Below are positions 8,670 through 16,242 of a stretch of 35,849 bases of DNA, piece by piece. Made by a program: the position numbers and the translations under genes. Source of the stretch: Deltaproteobacteria bacterium (GTDB taxonomy: Bacteria > Myxococcota_A > UBA9160 > UBA6930); assembly GCA_029261775.1 (NCBI GenBank), contig JAJDAR010000073.1:1-35849 (forward strand). The letters run 5' to 3'. The notes below the pieces were generated by a model. It was not told where the DNA came from. It made no database searches and saw only the letters and a list, made by a program, of their open reading frames with translations. The stretch's first letter is position 1. Each line of letters opens with the position of its first letter.

Positions 8670-9431
8670 ATGGGACGCATGGACGGCAAGGTGGCGTTGG
8701 TGACCGGTGCGGCCTCCGGCCTCGGCAAGGCGACCGCACTTCGGCTCGCCGAAGAGGGCGCGCGCGTGCTGTGCACGGACGTGGACACCGAGGGGGGCGA
8801 GGCCGTCGCGAAGGAGATCGGCGCGAGCGCGCATTTCCAACGCCACGATGTCACGAGCGAGGCGCAGTGGGAGGCGGCCCTCCACGAGGTGACGGAGCGC
8901 TTCGGCGGCCTGCACGCGCTCGTCAACAACGCGGGCATCGTGATCGTGCGCTCGATCGAGGACACCTCCCTCGAGGAGTGGCGCCGGCAGATGGCCGTGA
9001 ACCTCGACGGCGCCTTCCTGGGCTGCAAGCACGGCCTGCGGGCGATGCGCGAGGGCGGGGGATCGATCGTCAATCTCTCCTCGGTCGCCGGACTCGTGGG
9101 CCAGCCTCCCTTCGTGGCCTACAGCGCGAGCAAGGGCGGGGTTCGCCTGCTGACCAAGAGCGTCGCCGCCCACTGTCTGCAGCTCGCGTTGCCGGTGCGC
9201 TGCAACTCGATCCATCCCGGCGGGATCGACACCCCGATGACCCGCAGCCTCGGCGAGAAGATCCCCGGGGCGGGACCGACGACCCTGGCGGTGCTCGACA
9301 AGATGGACGTCAGCGGGCCGCTCGGTCGTCCCATCGACGTGGCCAACCTGGTCCTGTTCCTCGCCTCCGACGAGTCGCAGCTGATCAACGGCGCAGAGAT
9401 CGCCATCGATGGCGGGCTCGTGGCGCTCTGA
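8670..9431 (+). CDS. short-chain dehydrogenase/reductase (SDR), steroid-dehydrogenase type
   Basis: 253 residues, classical SDR length. The cofactor motif T-G-A-A-S-G-L-G follows the start; D-V-D near residue 40 suggests NAD(H) rather than NADP(H). N-N-A-G, the catalytic Ser in N-L-S-S-V-A-G, and Y-S-A-S-K (catalytic Tyr and Lys) are all present. The C-terminal I-N-G-A-E-I-A-I-D-G-G is typical. It oxidises or reduces an alcohol/ketone, and its general look is that of 3-alpha/20-beta-hydroxysteroid dehydrogenases; the substrate cannot be told. Start choice: ATG 8670 is 7 bases after a TATGAT box; ATG 8658 is possible and would add four residues. It is followed 80 bases later by a second SDR. 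Confidence 0.88.
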   Translation: MGRMDGKVALVTGAASGLGKATALRLAEEGARVLCTDVDTEGGEAVAKEIGASAHFQRHDVTSEAQWEAALHEVTERFGGLHALVNNAGIVIVRSIEDTSLEEWRRQMAVNLDGAFLGCKHGLRAMREGGGSIVNLSSVAGLVGQPPFVAYSASKGGVRLLTKSVAAHCLQLALPVRCNSIHPGGIDTPMTRSLGEKIPGAGPTTLAVLDKMDVSGPLGRPIDVANLVLFLASDESQLINGAEIAIDGGLVAL

Positions 9432-9488
9432 ACCTCGCCGGGCGGACGGGTCCCGCGCTCGCACCGTGGTGGGTGCGCGGATCCGGGG

Positions 9489-9507
9489 TAGGCTCGCACG
9501 CGGAGGT
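9489..9507 (+). promoter_or_regulatory. -10 box and Shine-Dalgarno for the second SDR
   Basis: TAGGCT at 9489-9494 resembles a -10 element, and GGAGGT at 9502-9507 sits 4 bases before the ATG at 9512. Together they define a short-leader transcript. Confidence 0.4.
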
Positions 9508-9511
9508 GCTC

Positions 9512-10273
9512 ATGGGCGCAGAGCGATTCACGGATCTGTCGGGCGACGTCGCCGTCATCACCGGCGCGGGCCGTGGGATTGGCGAAGGCACCGCCAAGGT
9601 GCTCGCGGAAGCGGGTGCGGCCGTCGTGGTGGCGGCCCGTCGGGGGGCCGAGATCGAGCGGGTGGCCAAGGAGATTCGCGAGGCCGGCGGCCGCGCGCTC
9701 GCCGTGCCGACCGACGTGACCGACGACGAGGCCGTGGACGCGCTCGCGCGCGCGGCGATCGAGGCCTTCGGGTCCCTCGACATCTGGGTGAACAACGCCG
9801 GCGGCTCCCCCGTCCAGGCGCCGCTGGTCGAGCTCGATCGGGAGGAGTGGGATCGCACCCTGGCGCTGAACCTGACCTCCGTCTGGGTCGCGACGGTGAC
9901 GGCGGCACGGCACATGCGCGAGGGGGGTCGGATCGTGAACGTCTCCTCACGCGCCGCGGAGATCACCATGCCCGGCAGTGGCCACTACGGGGCCGCGAAG
10001 GCGGGCGTGAACAACCTGACGCGCACCCTGGCCGCCGAGCTCGGCCCCCGCATCCGGGTCAACGGCATCGAGCCCGGCGCCGTCCCGACCGAGGTCATGA
10101 TGACGGCCCTCGGCCTCGAGGACGCGCAGCTCGGCGCCCTCGAGAAGAACCTGCGCCTGCCGCTGCGGCGTCTGGGGACACCCGAGGATCTCGGTGCCGG
10201 GGTCCTCTACCTGGTGTCCCCGGCCTCGAGCTGGGTCACCGGCCACATCCTGGTCGTCTCCGGAGGCATGTGA
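9512..10273 (+). CDS. short-chain dehydrogenase/reductase (SDR)
   Basis: 253 residues. The motifs are T-G-A-G-R-G-I-G (cofactor), A-A-R-R after the second strand (suggesting NADP(H)), N-N-A-G-G, N-V-S-S and Y-G-A-A-K. The ending V-T-G-H-I-L-V-V-S-G-G-M is usual for the family. The start is fixed by GGAGGT just upstream. It follows another SDR in the same direction but has its own -10-like box, so the two may be separate transcripts. The pair differ in predicted cofactor preference, which would fit an oxidation/reduction couple such as epimerisation of an alcohol; that is inference. Confidence 0.88.
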   Translation: MGAERFTDLSGDVAVITGAGRGIGEGTAKVLAEAGAAVVVAARRGAEIERVAKEIREAGGRALAVPTDVTDDEAVDALARAAIEAFGSLDIWVNNAGGSPVQAPLVELDREEWDRTLALNLTSVWVATVTAARHMREGGRIVNVSSRAAEITMPGSGHYGAAKAGVNNLTRTLAAELGPRIRVNGIEPGAVPTEVMMTALGLEDAQLGALEKNLRLPLRRLGTPEDLGAGVLYLVSPASSWVTGHILVVSGGM

Positions 10274-10275
10274 GC

Positions 10276-10316
10276 CGAGCGGCGCGCCTGCGGTCGCGTC
10301 GGCCCGCGGCCGCTCG
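10276..10316. terminator. hairpin between convergent genes
   Basis: CGAGCGGC (10276-10283) and GCCGCTCG (10309-10316) form a perfect 8-bp stem around a 25-base GC-rich loop. The outer TGAG/CTCA of the two stop codons can also pair. There is no T tract. Confidence 0.4.
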
Positions 10317-10325
10317 CCCGGGACC

Positions 10326-11225
10326 TCAGGACGCCGACACGCTCCGCGGTCGCCCGACGTAGGCGAGCCCGAGCAGGCCCAGCGTGACGAGCAGGAACGT
10401 GCTCGGCTCGGCCACCATCGCCGCCAGGCTGTTCTGGTGGAGCCAGCTCACCTCGTCGGCGTTGAGGGCGGATCTCCAGACGGCGGCCTCGTCCAGCCGG
10501 CCGCGCCACGCGGCCTTGGCGCCGTTGCCGATCAGGAAGCGCGTCTGGTCGGAGAGCGCACCGCTGATCGGACTGCCTGTGGCGTCGATCTCCGCGCTCA
10601 CCTCGGAGGGCGCGTCGAGCACGCCGTCCACGTAGAGGGCTGCGCCCACACCGCTCTCCCAGACGAACACGACGTGCTGCCAGCTCGTGGTCTGGTAGCC
10701 GCCGGCCGACTCGTACTGGGTGTTGGTTCCGCCGATGTGCAGGCCGAACTTGATCAGCTCCTTGGTGCCGCCGTTTCCGTTGAGCCACCCCGACTCGTCA
10801 TAGCGGCCGCCGAAGCGATCCGCGTTGTCCGGGTTGGCACCGCCGAAGAAGGCGCGGTTCTGGCCGGTGGCCGCGGAACGCACCCACATCGAGATCGAGA
10901 GCGCCGTGCTGCCGTTCAGCACGCCGGCGAGGGTCGCCATCTCGGCCCAGTCCCCGGAGCCGTCGAGCAGCAGCGAGCCGTTGCCCCCGTAGGCGAAGGG
11001 CGAGTCCGCGTCGAAGCCTGCGCCGCCGACGAGGACCCCGTCGGCACCGCCGAAGGCGGCAGCCGCCGAGCTGCCCGCACCGTCGTCGAAGAGCCAGCCC
11101 CAGTCGGGGCCGCCGGGCTGTACGGGAGCCGAGAGGCACGGCGTCGCCGCGAGGAGCAGCAGGAGGATCCGGAGGGCTCCGGCGAGCACCCATCGGGGGC
11201 GGCGGGTGGGAGCGTGGAAGGACAT
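10326..11225 (-). CDS. LamG-domain PEP-CTERM surface protein
   Basis: 299 residues. There is an N-terminal signal peptide (basic T-R-R-P-R, a leucine-rich core, then A-T-P-C-L-S-A). The central about 40-265 is a concanavalin/LamG-like beta sandwich: [28 protein letters not shown] and G-R-L-D-E-A-A-V-W are all typical strands. The last 29 residues are a sorting tail: A-E-P-S, a 16-residue hydrophobic segment, then G-R-P-R. This matches the PEP-CTERM signal recognised by exosortase, with Ala in place of the first Pro. The protein should be exported and processed at the envelope, possibly in an exopolysaccharide matrix. The ATG at 11225 lacks a clear ribosome site; an in-frame ATG about 10 codons earlier is possible. 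Confidence 0.82.
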   Translation of the reverse strand: MSFHAPTRRPRWVLAGALRILLLLLAATPCLSAPVQPGGPDWGWLFDDGAGSSAAAAFGGADGVLVGGAGFDADSPFAYGGNGSLLLDGSGDWAEMATLAGVLNGSTALSISMWVRSAATGQNRAFFGGANPDNADRFGGRYDESGWLNGNGGTKELIKFGLHIGGTNTQYESAGGYQTTSWQHVVFVWESGVGAALYVDGVLDAPSEVSAEIDATGSPISGALSDQTRFLIGNGAKAAWRGRLDEAAVWRSALNADEVSWLHQNSLAAMVAEPSTFLLVTLGLLGLAYVGRPRSVSAS

Positions 11226-11347
11226 GGGGATCGATGAGTGCAATCGGCATTCCATGCCGACGATGCGCAACCAGGGCGCAGGCTCGGGTTCATCGACGAG
11301 CAACGCGCCGGCAAGCGGACGCCGAATCGCCAGGAGGAGAGGCGGCT

Positions 11348-11390
11348 GCCCCGCAACTCGCGGCGGGGCGACAACGAGGTTGTCGCCCCG
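11348..11390. promoter_or_regulatory. overlapping inverted repeats upstream of the HDOD gene
   Basis: A perfect 12-bp inverted repeat with a 3-base centre spans 11364-11390 (core GACAAC-GAG-GTTGTC). Its left arm can instead pair with GCCCCGC at 11348-11354. The element sits between divergent genes, about 70 bases before the HDOD start. It could be an operator palindrome or a structured 5' leader with two exclusive folds. No known riboswitch core is recognisable. Confidence 0.45.
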
Positions 11391-11458
11391 GAGATCGGGG
11401 GTTTCCTCGATCCACGCCGAGGACGGATCGGCCGATAGGACCGGCTCGGGAGGTCGGG

Positions 11459-12418
11459 ATGAAGCGACGCGGCAAATCGAAGACCGAGGAAGGCTATGGA
11501 CGGGGCGAGGCGGCGATCGATTTCGACGACGACGTCCTGATCGACGAGGCAGCCCTCAAGGAGAAGCTGCTCGGTGTCTTCCGCGCACCGGGCTACGAGC
11601 CGCCGGAGCTCCCCGCCACGGCTCAGCAGGTGCTGTCGCTCTCCCAGAGCCCGGACGTCGAGATCGGCCAGATGGTCGAGCTGCTCGAGCAGGATGCGAT
11701 GCTGGCCGCGCGGGTCATCCGGCTCGCGGGCTCGGCGGTGTACTCGGGCGCGGTCAAGATCGAGAGCCTGCAGAACGCGATCATGCGTCTCGGGCTCGGG
11801 ACGGTGCGCGACATCGTCATGCAGGTGGCCATGAACCTGCGCGTCTTCCGATGCGAGGCCTACACCGCGCCGATGGAGCGGCTCCGGCTGCACAGCCAGG
11901 CGACCGCCCACCTCTCGCGACTGGTCTGCAAGTACAGCAGCGTCGAGGCCGAGTTCGCCTTCCTGTGCGGTCTGCTGCACGACGTCGGGATCGCCGGGAT
12001 CCTGGTCGCACTCGGCGACGTGCCTCGCAAGAAGTCGCCTCCGGACCTCGCCGTGCTGTGGCCTGCGATCCACGCGGCCCACACCGAAGCGGGCTCGATG
12101 ATGGCCAAGCTCTGGGAGTTTCCGCAGGAGCTGCCCTGGGTGCTCGAGGCCCATCACCGCGTCGAGATCCAGGGTCATCCGCACCCGATGGCCGCGGCCG
12201 TCTGCCTGGCGGATCACCTGGCCAGCGAGCTGGGCGCGGGGCTGGTGCCCCGCGAGGAGGACAAGTCGGACGACCCGCTGGCGATGCATCCCGGCACGGA
12301 CCGGACCGGTCCCGTGGCGCTGGACCGGGCCCGCGAGGCCCTGGGCCTGACGGACAAGAGCTGGGCCCTGATCGAGGTGGAGGCGCAGAAGGTGCTGCAG
12401 GACCTGGCGACCGGCTGA
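11459..12418 (+). CDS. HDOD-domain regulatory protein
   Basis: 319 residues. The ATG at 11459 follows GGGAGGT. Residues about 45-250 form an HDOD domain: L-P-A-T-A-Q-Q-V-L near the start, a helix ending [23 protein letters not shown], and L-L-H-D-V-G at about 172-177, where an HD pair is kept. HDOD proteins are usually non-enzymatic signalling adaptors tied to c-di-GMP, chemotaxis or stress pathways. The first 30 residues are charged and low-complexity (K-R-R-G-K-S-K; D-F-D-D-D). No receiver, GGDEF or EAL domain is attached. The upstream region contains a striking palindrome. It converges on the GNAT gene with 4 bases between the stop codons. Confidence 0.8.
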   Translation: MKRRGKSKTEEGYGRGEAAIDFDDDVLIDEAALKEKLLGVFRAPGYEPPELPATAQQVLSLSQSPDVEIGQMVELLEQDAMLAARVIRLAGSAVYSGAVKIESLQNAIMRLGLGTVRDIVMQVAMNLRVFRCEAYTAPMERLRLHSQATAHLSRLVCKYSSVEAEFAFLCGLLHDVGIAGILVALGDVPRKKSPPDLAVLWPAIHAAHTEAGSMMAKLWEFPQELPWVLEAHHRVEIQGHPHPMAAAVCLADHLASELGAGLVPREEDKSDDPLAMHPGTDRTGPVALDRAREALGLTDKSWALIEVEAQKVLQDLATG

Positions 12419-12428
12419 CCGCTCAGCC
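12413..12428. terminator. hairpin built from two convergent stop codons
   Basis: GGCTGA (12413-12418) pairs with TCAGCC (12423-12428) around CCGC. The arms contain the TGA of the HDOD gene and the TGA of the GNAT gene. The stem is short (6 bp) with no T tract, so termination strength is uncertain. Confidence 0.4.
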
Positions 12429-13013
12429 CGCGAAGTCCGCTGCCCCGATCCGGTACAGCACGTGGCGTCGCAGGCGGTGGCCGGGCGGGACCGACGGGTG
12501 GTCGAAGTCCTCGGACGGGTCCCGGGTCATCCCGATCTTCTGCATGACCCGTTGGGAAGCGCGGTTCACGACGCTCGTGAAGGACACGATCTGCTCGAGC
12601 CCCGCTGCGTGGAAGCCGTGGGCGAGCGCGGCCCGGGCCGCCTCCGGGGCGTACCCGCGCCCCCAGCAGGCGTGGGTCAGCCGCCATCCCACCTCGACGC
12701 AGGGCGTGAACGCCGCGTCGAAACGCGGGACCGACAGACCTACGAAGCCGGCGAACGGGATCTCCGCCGGAACCTCGACCGCCCACAGGCCGAAGCCGCG
12801 AGCGCGCATCTCCTCGCGGATCCGCGCCGCGAACGCATCGCTCTCGGCCCGGTCGAGTCGCGCCAGCAGGTTCTCCATCACGTGCGGGTCGTCGTTCATG
12901 GCCGCGAAGGGCGCGAGGTCCGCGTCCCGGAAAGGCCGCAGCCGCAGTCGTGGCGTGGTCAGGACCGGTCCCGCATCCGCGTCCGGGGCCGCAGCGGAAC
13001 CCGGCTCCGCCAT
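12423..13013 (-). CDS. GNAT acetyltransferase, RimJ/RimL type
   Basis: 196 residues. The family opening L-T-T-P-R-L-R-L-R-P-F-R-D-A-D is clear at about 19-33. The acetyl-CoA loop is G-R-G-Y-A-P-E-A-A-R at about 117-126, and the Asn of F-T-S-V-V-N-R-A-S is the usual RimJ/L C-terminal motif. It acetylates a small molecule or a protein N terminus using acetyl-CoA in the cytoplasm. It is the last gene of a three-gene unit: its ATG overlaps the stop of the GFA gene as TGATG, so the two are translationally coupled. The first 18 residues are Ala/Pro-rich and probably disordered. Confidence 0.87.
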   Translation of the reverse strand: MAEPGSAAAPDADAGPVLTTPRLRLRPFRDADLAPFAAMNDDPHVMENLLARLDRAESDAFAARIREEMRARGFGLWAVEVPAEIPFAGFVGLSVPRFDAAFTPCVEVGWRLTHACWGRGYAPEAARAALAHGFHAAGLEQIVSFTSVVNRASQRVMQKIGMTRDPSEDFDHPSVPPGHRLRRHVLYRIGAADFAG

Positions 13014-13891
13014 CAGATGTCGCCCGCCTCGTGGACGGTCAGGCCGTCCCGGATCTCGTGCCACGGGGCCTTGGAGCCGGTGTAGATGTGGGACGCGGGT
13101 CGGATGACGGGGTCGTCGTCGAGTCCACCCATCGGCACGACCGCGATCCCGCGTTCGGCGCTGATCCGGGGCACCCCGCTGCTGCAGATCTCGCAGAAGG
13201 CTACGGCGAAGTAGCGCGCTTCCGGCAGCTTGTAGGTCCGCACGCGGTCCTCCCCTGCTTCGAACCGGACGCCCGCGGCCTCGAGGAACAGGTTCGTCGT
13301 GTGGGCCGCCGAGCGCGCTTTGCGACAGCGCCTGCAGTGGCAGTGGCGGGCGAGAGTGGGACTCGACTCGAGCCGGTAGCGCACGGCGCGGCACAGGCAG
13401 CTGCCGCGCACGCCCCCCGGCTCGCCCCAGGCCGGAGGGTCCGGCTGGGCTGGAATGTCGAAGCCGGGCGGCGTGGTGTCGAAGGCGGGCACCGCATCGT
13501 CGAAAAAGGACCAGGCGGGTCGGGACGCGACGAAGATGTGGGCGAGCGGTCGAACACCGGGATCGTCGTCCAGACAGCCCGCCGGCATGGCGACCCGCCC
13601 CTCTCGGGCCTCCCCCGGAACCAGGGACCCGCAGGTCGGACAGAAGGCCCGCCGGTTCCCCTTCGAGGATGCATGGAACGCGATCTGGCTCTCGCCCCGC
13701 GCGAAGCCGAACCCTTCGGCGGCCGCGACCACGTAGGTGCCGAAAGCGGCGCCGTGGATCTTCCGGCACATCGAGCAGTGGCAGTGGGACATGAGCTCGA
13801 GCGGCGGCTCGGCCTGCCACGCGATGCCGCCGCACAGGCAGCTGCCTCGAATCGGTGCTCCCGGGGGACGCGCCCCGGACCCATCATCCAT
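13013..13891 (-). CDS. tandem GFA-domain (CENP-V/GFA) zinc protein
   Basis: 292 residues with two copies of the GFA fold. Domain 1 (about 15-115) has C-L-C-G-G, C-H-C-S-M-C-R-K and C-P-T-C-G-S. Domain 2 (about 165-275) has C-L-C-R-A, C-H-C-R-R-C-R-K and C-E-I-C-S-S. Both keep the seven-cysteine zinc pattern of the family that includes glutathione-dependent formaldehyde-activating enzyme; most relatives have a single domain of about 130-160. The substrate is unknown, and formaldehyde activity is not assured by family alone. The ATG at 13891 overlaps the upstream NTF2 gene by 8 bases. The fusion may make an intramolecular dimer. Confidence 0.85.
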   Translation of the reverse strand: MDDGSGARPPGAPIRGSCLCGGIAWQAEPPLELMSHCHCSMCRKIHGAAFGTYVVAAAEGFGFARGESQIAFHASSKGNRRAFCPTCGSLVPGEAREGRVAMPAGCLDDDPGVRPLAHIFVASRPAWSFFDDAVPAFDTTPPGFDIPAQPDPPAWGEPGGVRGSCLCRAVRYRLESSPTLARHCHCRRCRKARSAAHTTNLFLEAAGVRFEAGEDRVRTYKLPEARYFAVAFCEICSSGVPRISAERGIAVVPMGGLDDDPVIRPASHIYTGSKAPWHEIRDGLTVHEAGDI

Positions 13892-14309
13892 CGGCCAGGA
13901 GGGCACCGTGTGCGGCCATCCACTCGCCCATGGCCTTCAGCGCGTCGGGATCGAAGTCGCCGCCGAGCTCGCGGATGCGATCCCCGTCGAAGACCGCCGT
14001 CTCCACACCCGAGATCGCCAGGTCGGGCGCACCCGCTTTCGTGTACCGCACGGTCCAGCGCATCGTGAGGGTGTCGCCGTCGACGCTCGGCGGATCGAAG
14101 TCGGGGATGCGGCTGTCCATGCGCCGGTCGAAGCCATCGACGCTGGTCTTCAGCCGCTCGAGGACGGCGGGTCGTCCGCGCGCCACCTCGCTGCCGGCGG
14201 CGTAGCTGGCGTCCTCGGTGAAGTACGCCTCGAGGCGGGACCAGTCGTCGTCCTCGTAGGTCTCTTCGAAAGCGTCGGCGTAGGCCTGGTAGCGATCCTG
14301 GATGCCCAT
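13884..14309 (-). CDS. NTF2-like/SnoaL-type protein
   Basis: 141 residues, the normal size of a single cone-shaped NTF2-like domain. An N-terminal helix pair with W-S-R-L-E-A-Y-F-T-E-D-A-S-Y is followed by the beta sheet (L-T-M-R-W-T-V-R-Y and V-E-T-A-V-F-D-G-D-R-I). The ATG at 14309 is preceded by GGAGG at 7 bases and a TACCGT -10-like box about 24 bases upstream. It is the first gene of the unit that continues, by 8-base and 1-base overlaps, into the double GFA and GNAT genes. NTF2-like proteins are often isomerases, dehydratases or ligand binders; no catalytic residues can be assigned. Confidence 0.82.
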   Translation of the reverse strand: MGIQDRYQAYADAFEETYEDDDWSRLEAYFTEDASYAAGSEVARGRPAVLERLKTSVDGFDRRMDSRIPDFDPPSVDGDTLTMRWTVRYTKAGAPDLAISGVETAVFDGDRIRELGGDFDPDALKAMGEWMAAHGALLADG

Positions 14310-14363
14310 GGCAGCTCCTCCCGAGCGCAGGCCGAGACGGTACCCGAAGTCGGGAGGGCGGCT

Positions 14364-15458
14364 CTAGCCTCGCCGCTTTCCCAGCACCTCGCGCCGGAAG
14401 GCCCGGATCACGGGGACCCGGTCGAGCCAGGGCGAGGCGTCCGCGCGCGACGCGTCGACCTCGCTCGGCGGTCCGGCGAAGCCCTTCGGGATCTGGCTCA
14501 CGAACTCCGGCGGATCTTCGCTGTCGTCGAGGAAGTGGTACTCGTAGCCCGGCAGCAGCACGTCCTCGTCCGTCGCGACGTCCACGGTGCGGACGCCGAA
14601 GCTCGAGAGCTCCGCGGCCGTGCCCTGGAGCGTTCCGATCCAGACCTGGCGGGGACCGGCGAAGAAGCCGTACTGGACCCTCATGTTGCGCGAGAGGACC
14701 CGGTGCCGGCGCACGAGCCCCCCGTACAGCCGACTCTTCAGATCGGCCACCTCCAGGACGCCGCGCCGGAAGTCGGGCTCGTAGCCCTTGGCGATCGCCA
14801 GCGAGGTCGGATCGGTGCGCCGCCGGAAGCGGGCGACGCGCCGCCCACCGTGGATGCGGTTGCGCGGGTCGGCCCAGGCTCGGCGACGCGGCTCGCTGAA
14901 ATCGCGATACGGCTGGACCCGGTCGTCCGGGCCGCCGCGCAGCACCAGCACGGGTGCGTCGTCGTCGCGACGCAGACGGCCGGAACGGGCGATGAGCGAC
15001 TCGACGGCCGTCTGCATCTCGAGGGGCAGGTCGGTGGTCGCCTCGTCGGATTCGATCAGCTCGTCGCCGTCGACCTCCCGGACCTGCACGTCGCCCTTGC
15101 CGATCCAGTTCTCGCCCTCGGATCGCACCACGTGGGAGGCGGAACGCCAGACGAGCGAGACATCCTTGTAGAGCAGGCGCGCGAAGGCCCGACCCCCCTG
15201 GACCAGGTAGGCGACGAAGAACCGGATGTCCTCGTTCTGGCGGACCTTCGTCAGGTAGAAGGTCGTGTCGAAGAGCCGCACACGAAACTTCGGCCGGTAG
15301 GTCGCGACCAGATCGGCCGGGTCGTGCCGGCCCTCGCCCCCGATCTGCAGGTCGAGGCCGTCGTCCAGCGCCTTCTCGAAGGCGCGGGTGACCGCGCGTG
15401 GGGAGAGTTCGTCCGGCGCCACACTGGGCACGACGCGGAGGGGGATCGGGCCGCTCAC
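14364..15458 (-). CDS. conserved-looking protein of unknown function
   Basis: 364 residues from a GTG with GGAGG upstream. There is no signal peptide or membrane segment. The first half is beta-rich with many aromatic strands (F-R-V-R-L-F-D-T-T-F-Y-L-T-K, I-R-F-F-V-A-Y-L-V, F-A-R-L-L-Y-K-D-V-S-L-V-W-R-S-A-S). The second half has Y-E-P-D-F-R-R-G-V-L-E-V, R-V-Q-Y-G-F-F-A-G-P-R-Q-V-W-I-G-T-L-Q-G and a very basic tail. I do not recognise the family and assign no function. It lies upstream of, and on the same strand as, the NTF2-GFA-GNAT unit, 54 bases before the NTF2 start. It may belong with that unit, though the NTF2 gene seems to have its own promoter. Confidence 0.7.
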   Translation of the reverse strand: MSGPIPLRVVPSVAPDELSPRAVTRAFEKALDDGLDLQIGGEGRHDPADLVATYRPKFRVRLFDTTFYLTKVRQNEDIRFFVAYLVQGGRAFARLLYKDVSLVWRSASHVVRSEGENWIGKGDVQVREVDGDELIESDEATTDLPLEMQTAVESLIARSGRLRRDDDAPVLVLRGGPDDRVQPYRDFSEPRRRAWADPRNRIHGGRRVARFRRRTDPTSLAIAKGYEPDFRRGVLEVADLKSRLYGGLVRRHRVLSRNMRVQYGFFAGPRQVWIGTLQGTAAELSSFGVRTVDVATDEDVLLPGYEYHFLDDSEDPPEFVSQIPKGFAGPPSEVDASRADASPWLDRVPVIRAFRREVLGKRRG

Positions 15459-15556
15459 GAGGGCCTCCGGATGGAAGAGGGGCGTTCCCCGTGGGGATTC
15501 GCCGATTTGAACCTGGCGGCAGGCAGCTGCGACCCATGAGCAGGGAGACCCAGCAC

Positions 15557-15742
15557 ATGACCGCTCACGAGATCGTCGCCAGCCAGCCGAGCCGACCCGT
15601 CCACACGACCCTGCTCGCCCTCGTGACCCGCCTCGAGCAGGTCGCGGACGATGAGAGTGCGGTCGTCGAGGCGGTCCAGAGCCTGACCCGGTCCGGCCGG
15701 GTGGTGCTCACCGGAAACTTCCGCGGCTGCAGCCTGGACTAG
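15557..15742 (+). CDS. small protein of unknown function (61 residues)
   Basis: A short frame starting at an ATG with GGGAG 9 bases upstream; an ATG at 15536 would add 7 residues. The composition is protein-like: an amphipathic helix (L-L-A-L-V-T-R-L-E-Q-V), then D-D-E-S-A-V-V-E-A-V-Q-S-L and a strand R-V-V-L-T-G-N-F-R-G-C-S-L-D at the end. The L-x-G-N-F-R-G ending looks like a conserved motif, but I cannot name the family. It has no signal peptide. It is divergent from the 364-residue gene and convergent with the selenoprotein gene, its stop codon forming part of a shared hairpin. Confidence 0.55.
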   Translation: MTAHEIVASQPSRPVHTTLLALVTRLEQVADDESAVVEAVQSLTRSGRVVLTGNFRGCSLD

Positions 15743-15778
15743 CTCCATGTCCGGTGCGTCGCTCCCGACGGGAGCTAG
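15739..15778. terminator. hairpin spanning both convergent stop codons
   Basis: CTAGCTCC (15739-15746) and GGAGCTAG (15771-15778) are a perfect 8-bp inverted repeat. The TAG of the small plus-strand gene and the TAG of the minus-strand selenoprotein gene each lie in an arm. A bidirectional terminator is likely, though there is no T tract. Confidence 0.5.
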
Positions 15779-16116
15779 CCGAGCGCTTCCGCGTACACGT
15801 CCTCGTGGAAGCCCACGATCACGGTCTTGCCGGCGCGGATGCACGGGGCCCGGAGGTTGCCGGTGGGGCCGAGCATGGCGTCCACGCAGTCCTTCGGTGC
15901 CTTGCCGCCGGGCTTGAAGGTCTCGACCTTCTTGCCCTTCGCCACGATCACCTTGCTGCTCGCCTTCGCCAGGGCCGCCGCGTCCGCGCGGCCGAGCTTC
16001 CGGGAGGCGGGCACCTGCTCTCGGGCCTCGAGCCCATGGGCGTCCAGGAACTTGGACGCTCGTGTGCAGGACGTTCAACCCTTGCGGTGGTAGTACCAGT
16101 CGATCCTCTTGGCCAC
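15775..16116 (-). CDS. ArsC-family selenoprotein, UGA at 16075-16077 read as selenocysteine
   Basis: 113 residues if the in-frame UGA is Sec. Translation starts at the GTG at 16114-16116, 4 bases after GGGAGG. It gives a start with D-W-Y-Y-H-R-K-G, then U14-T-S-C17, then a continuous ArsC/Spx-like fold to the stop at 15775. The downstream part has K-V-I-V-A-K-G-K-K-V, L-G-P-T-G-N-L-R-A-P (the cis-Pro region of thioredoxin-fold ArsC proteins) and T-V-I-V-G-F. UxxC takes the place of the catalytic CxxC. Family knowledge: ArsC-like selenoproteins are known from sequence surveys. A hairpin fitting a bacterial SECIS follows the UGA. The role is probably thiol/selenol redox; arsenate reduction is not shown. 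A TAGCAT -10-like box lies 23 bases before the start. Ordinary gene calling would report only the 79-residue tail. Confidence 0.85.
16040..16059 (-). promoter_or_regulatory. SECIS-like hairpin of the ArsC-type selenoprotein
   Basis: On the minus strand GCGTCC (16059-16054) and GGACGC (16045-16040) form a perfect 6-bp stem with the 8-base loop AAGTTCCT. The stem begins 15 bases after the UGA, so the loop starts about 22 bases after it, inside the 16-37 base range known for bacterial SECIS elements. The loop contains the GU that SelB recognition usually needs. Confidence 0.65.
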
Positions 16117-16242
16117 GACGCCTCCCTTCGAGGGACCGGATGCTAGCGGGACCAGCGATCGGATCCAGCGAAGGCGGGCAGGACCCGCGAGGCAGGCGAT
16201 GCGGGGATGCCGTGGACACCGCGATTGCGCCACTCTCGGGCC

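Noticed and set aside
11348-11390. Known riboswitch before the HDOD gene (c-di-GMP type considered because of HDOD signalling)
   Set aside because: None of the conserved c-di-GMP riboswitch core sequences can be found; only the inverted repeats are evident.
16075-16077. UGA as a nonsense mutation making a pseudogene
   Set aside because: The frame is intact on both sides, the ribosome site and the downstream fold are preserved, the UGA falls exactly at the redox-active position, and a SECIS-like stem follows.
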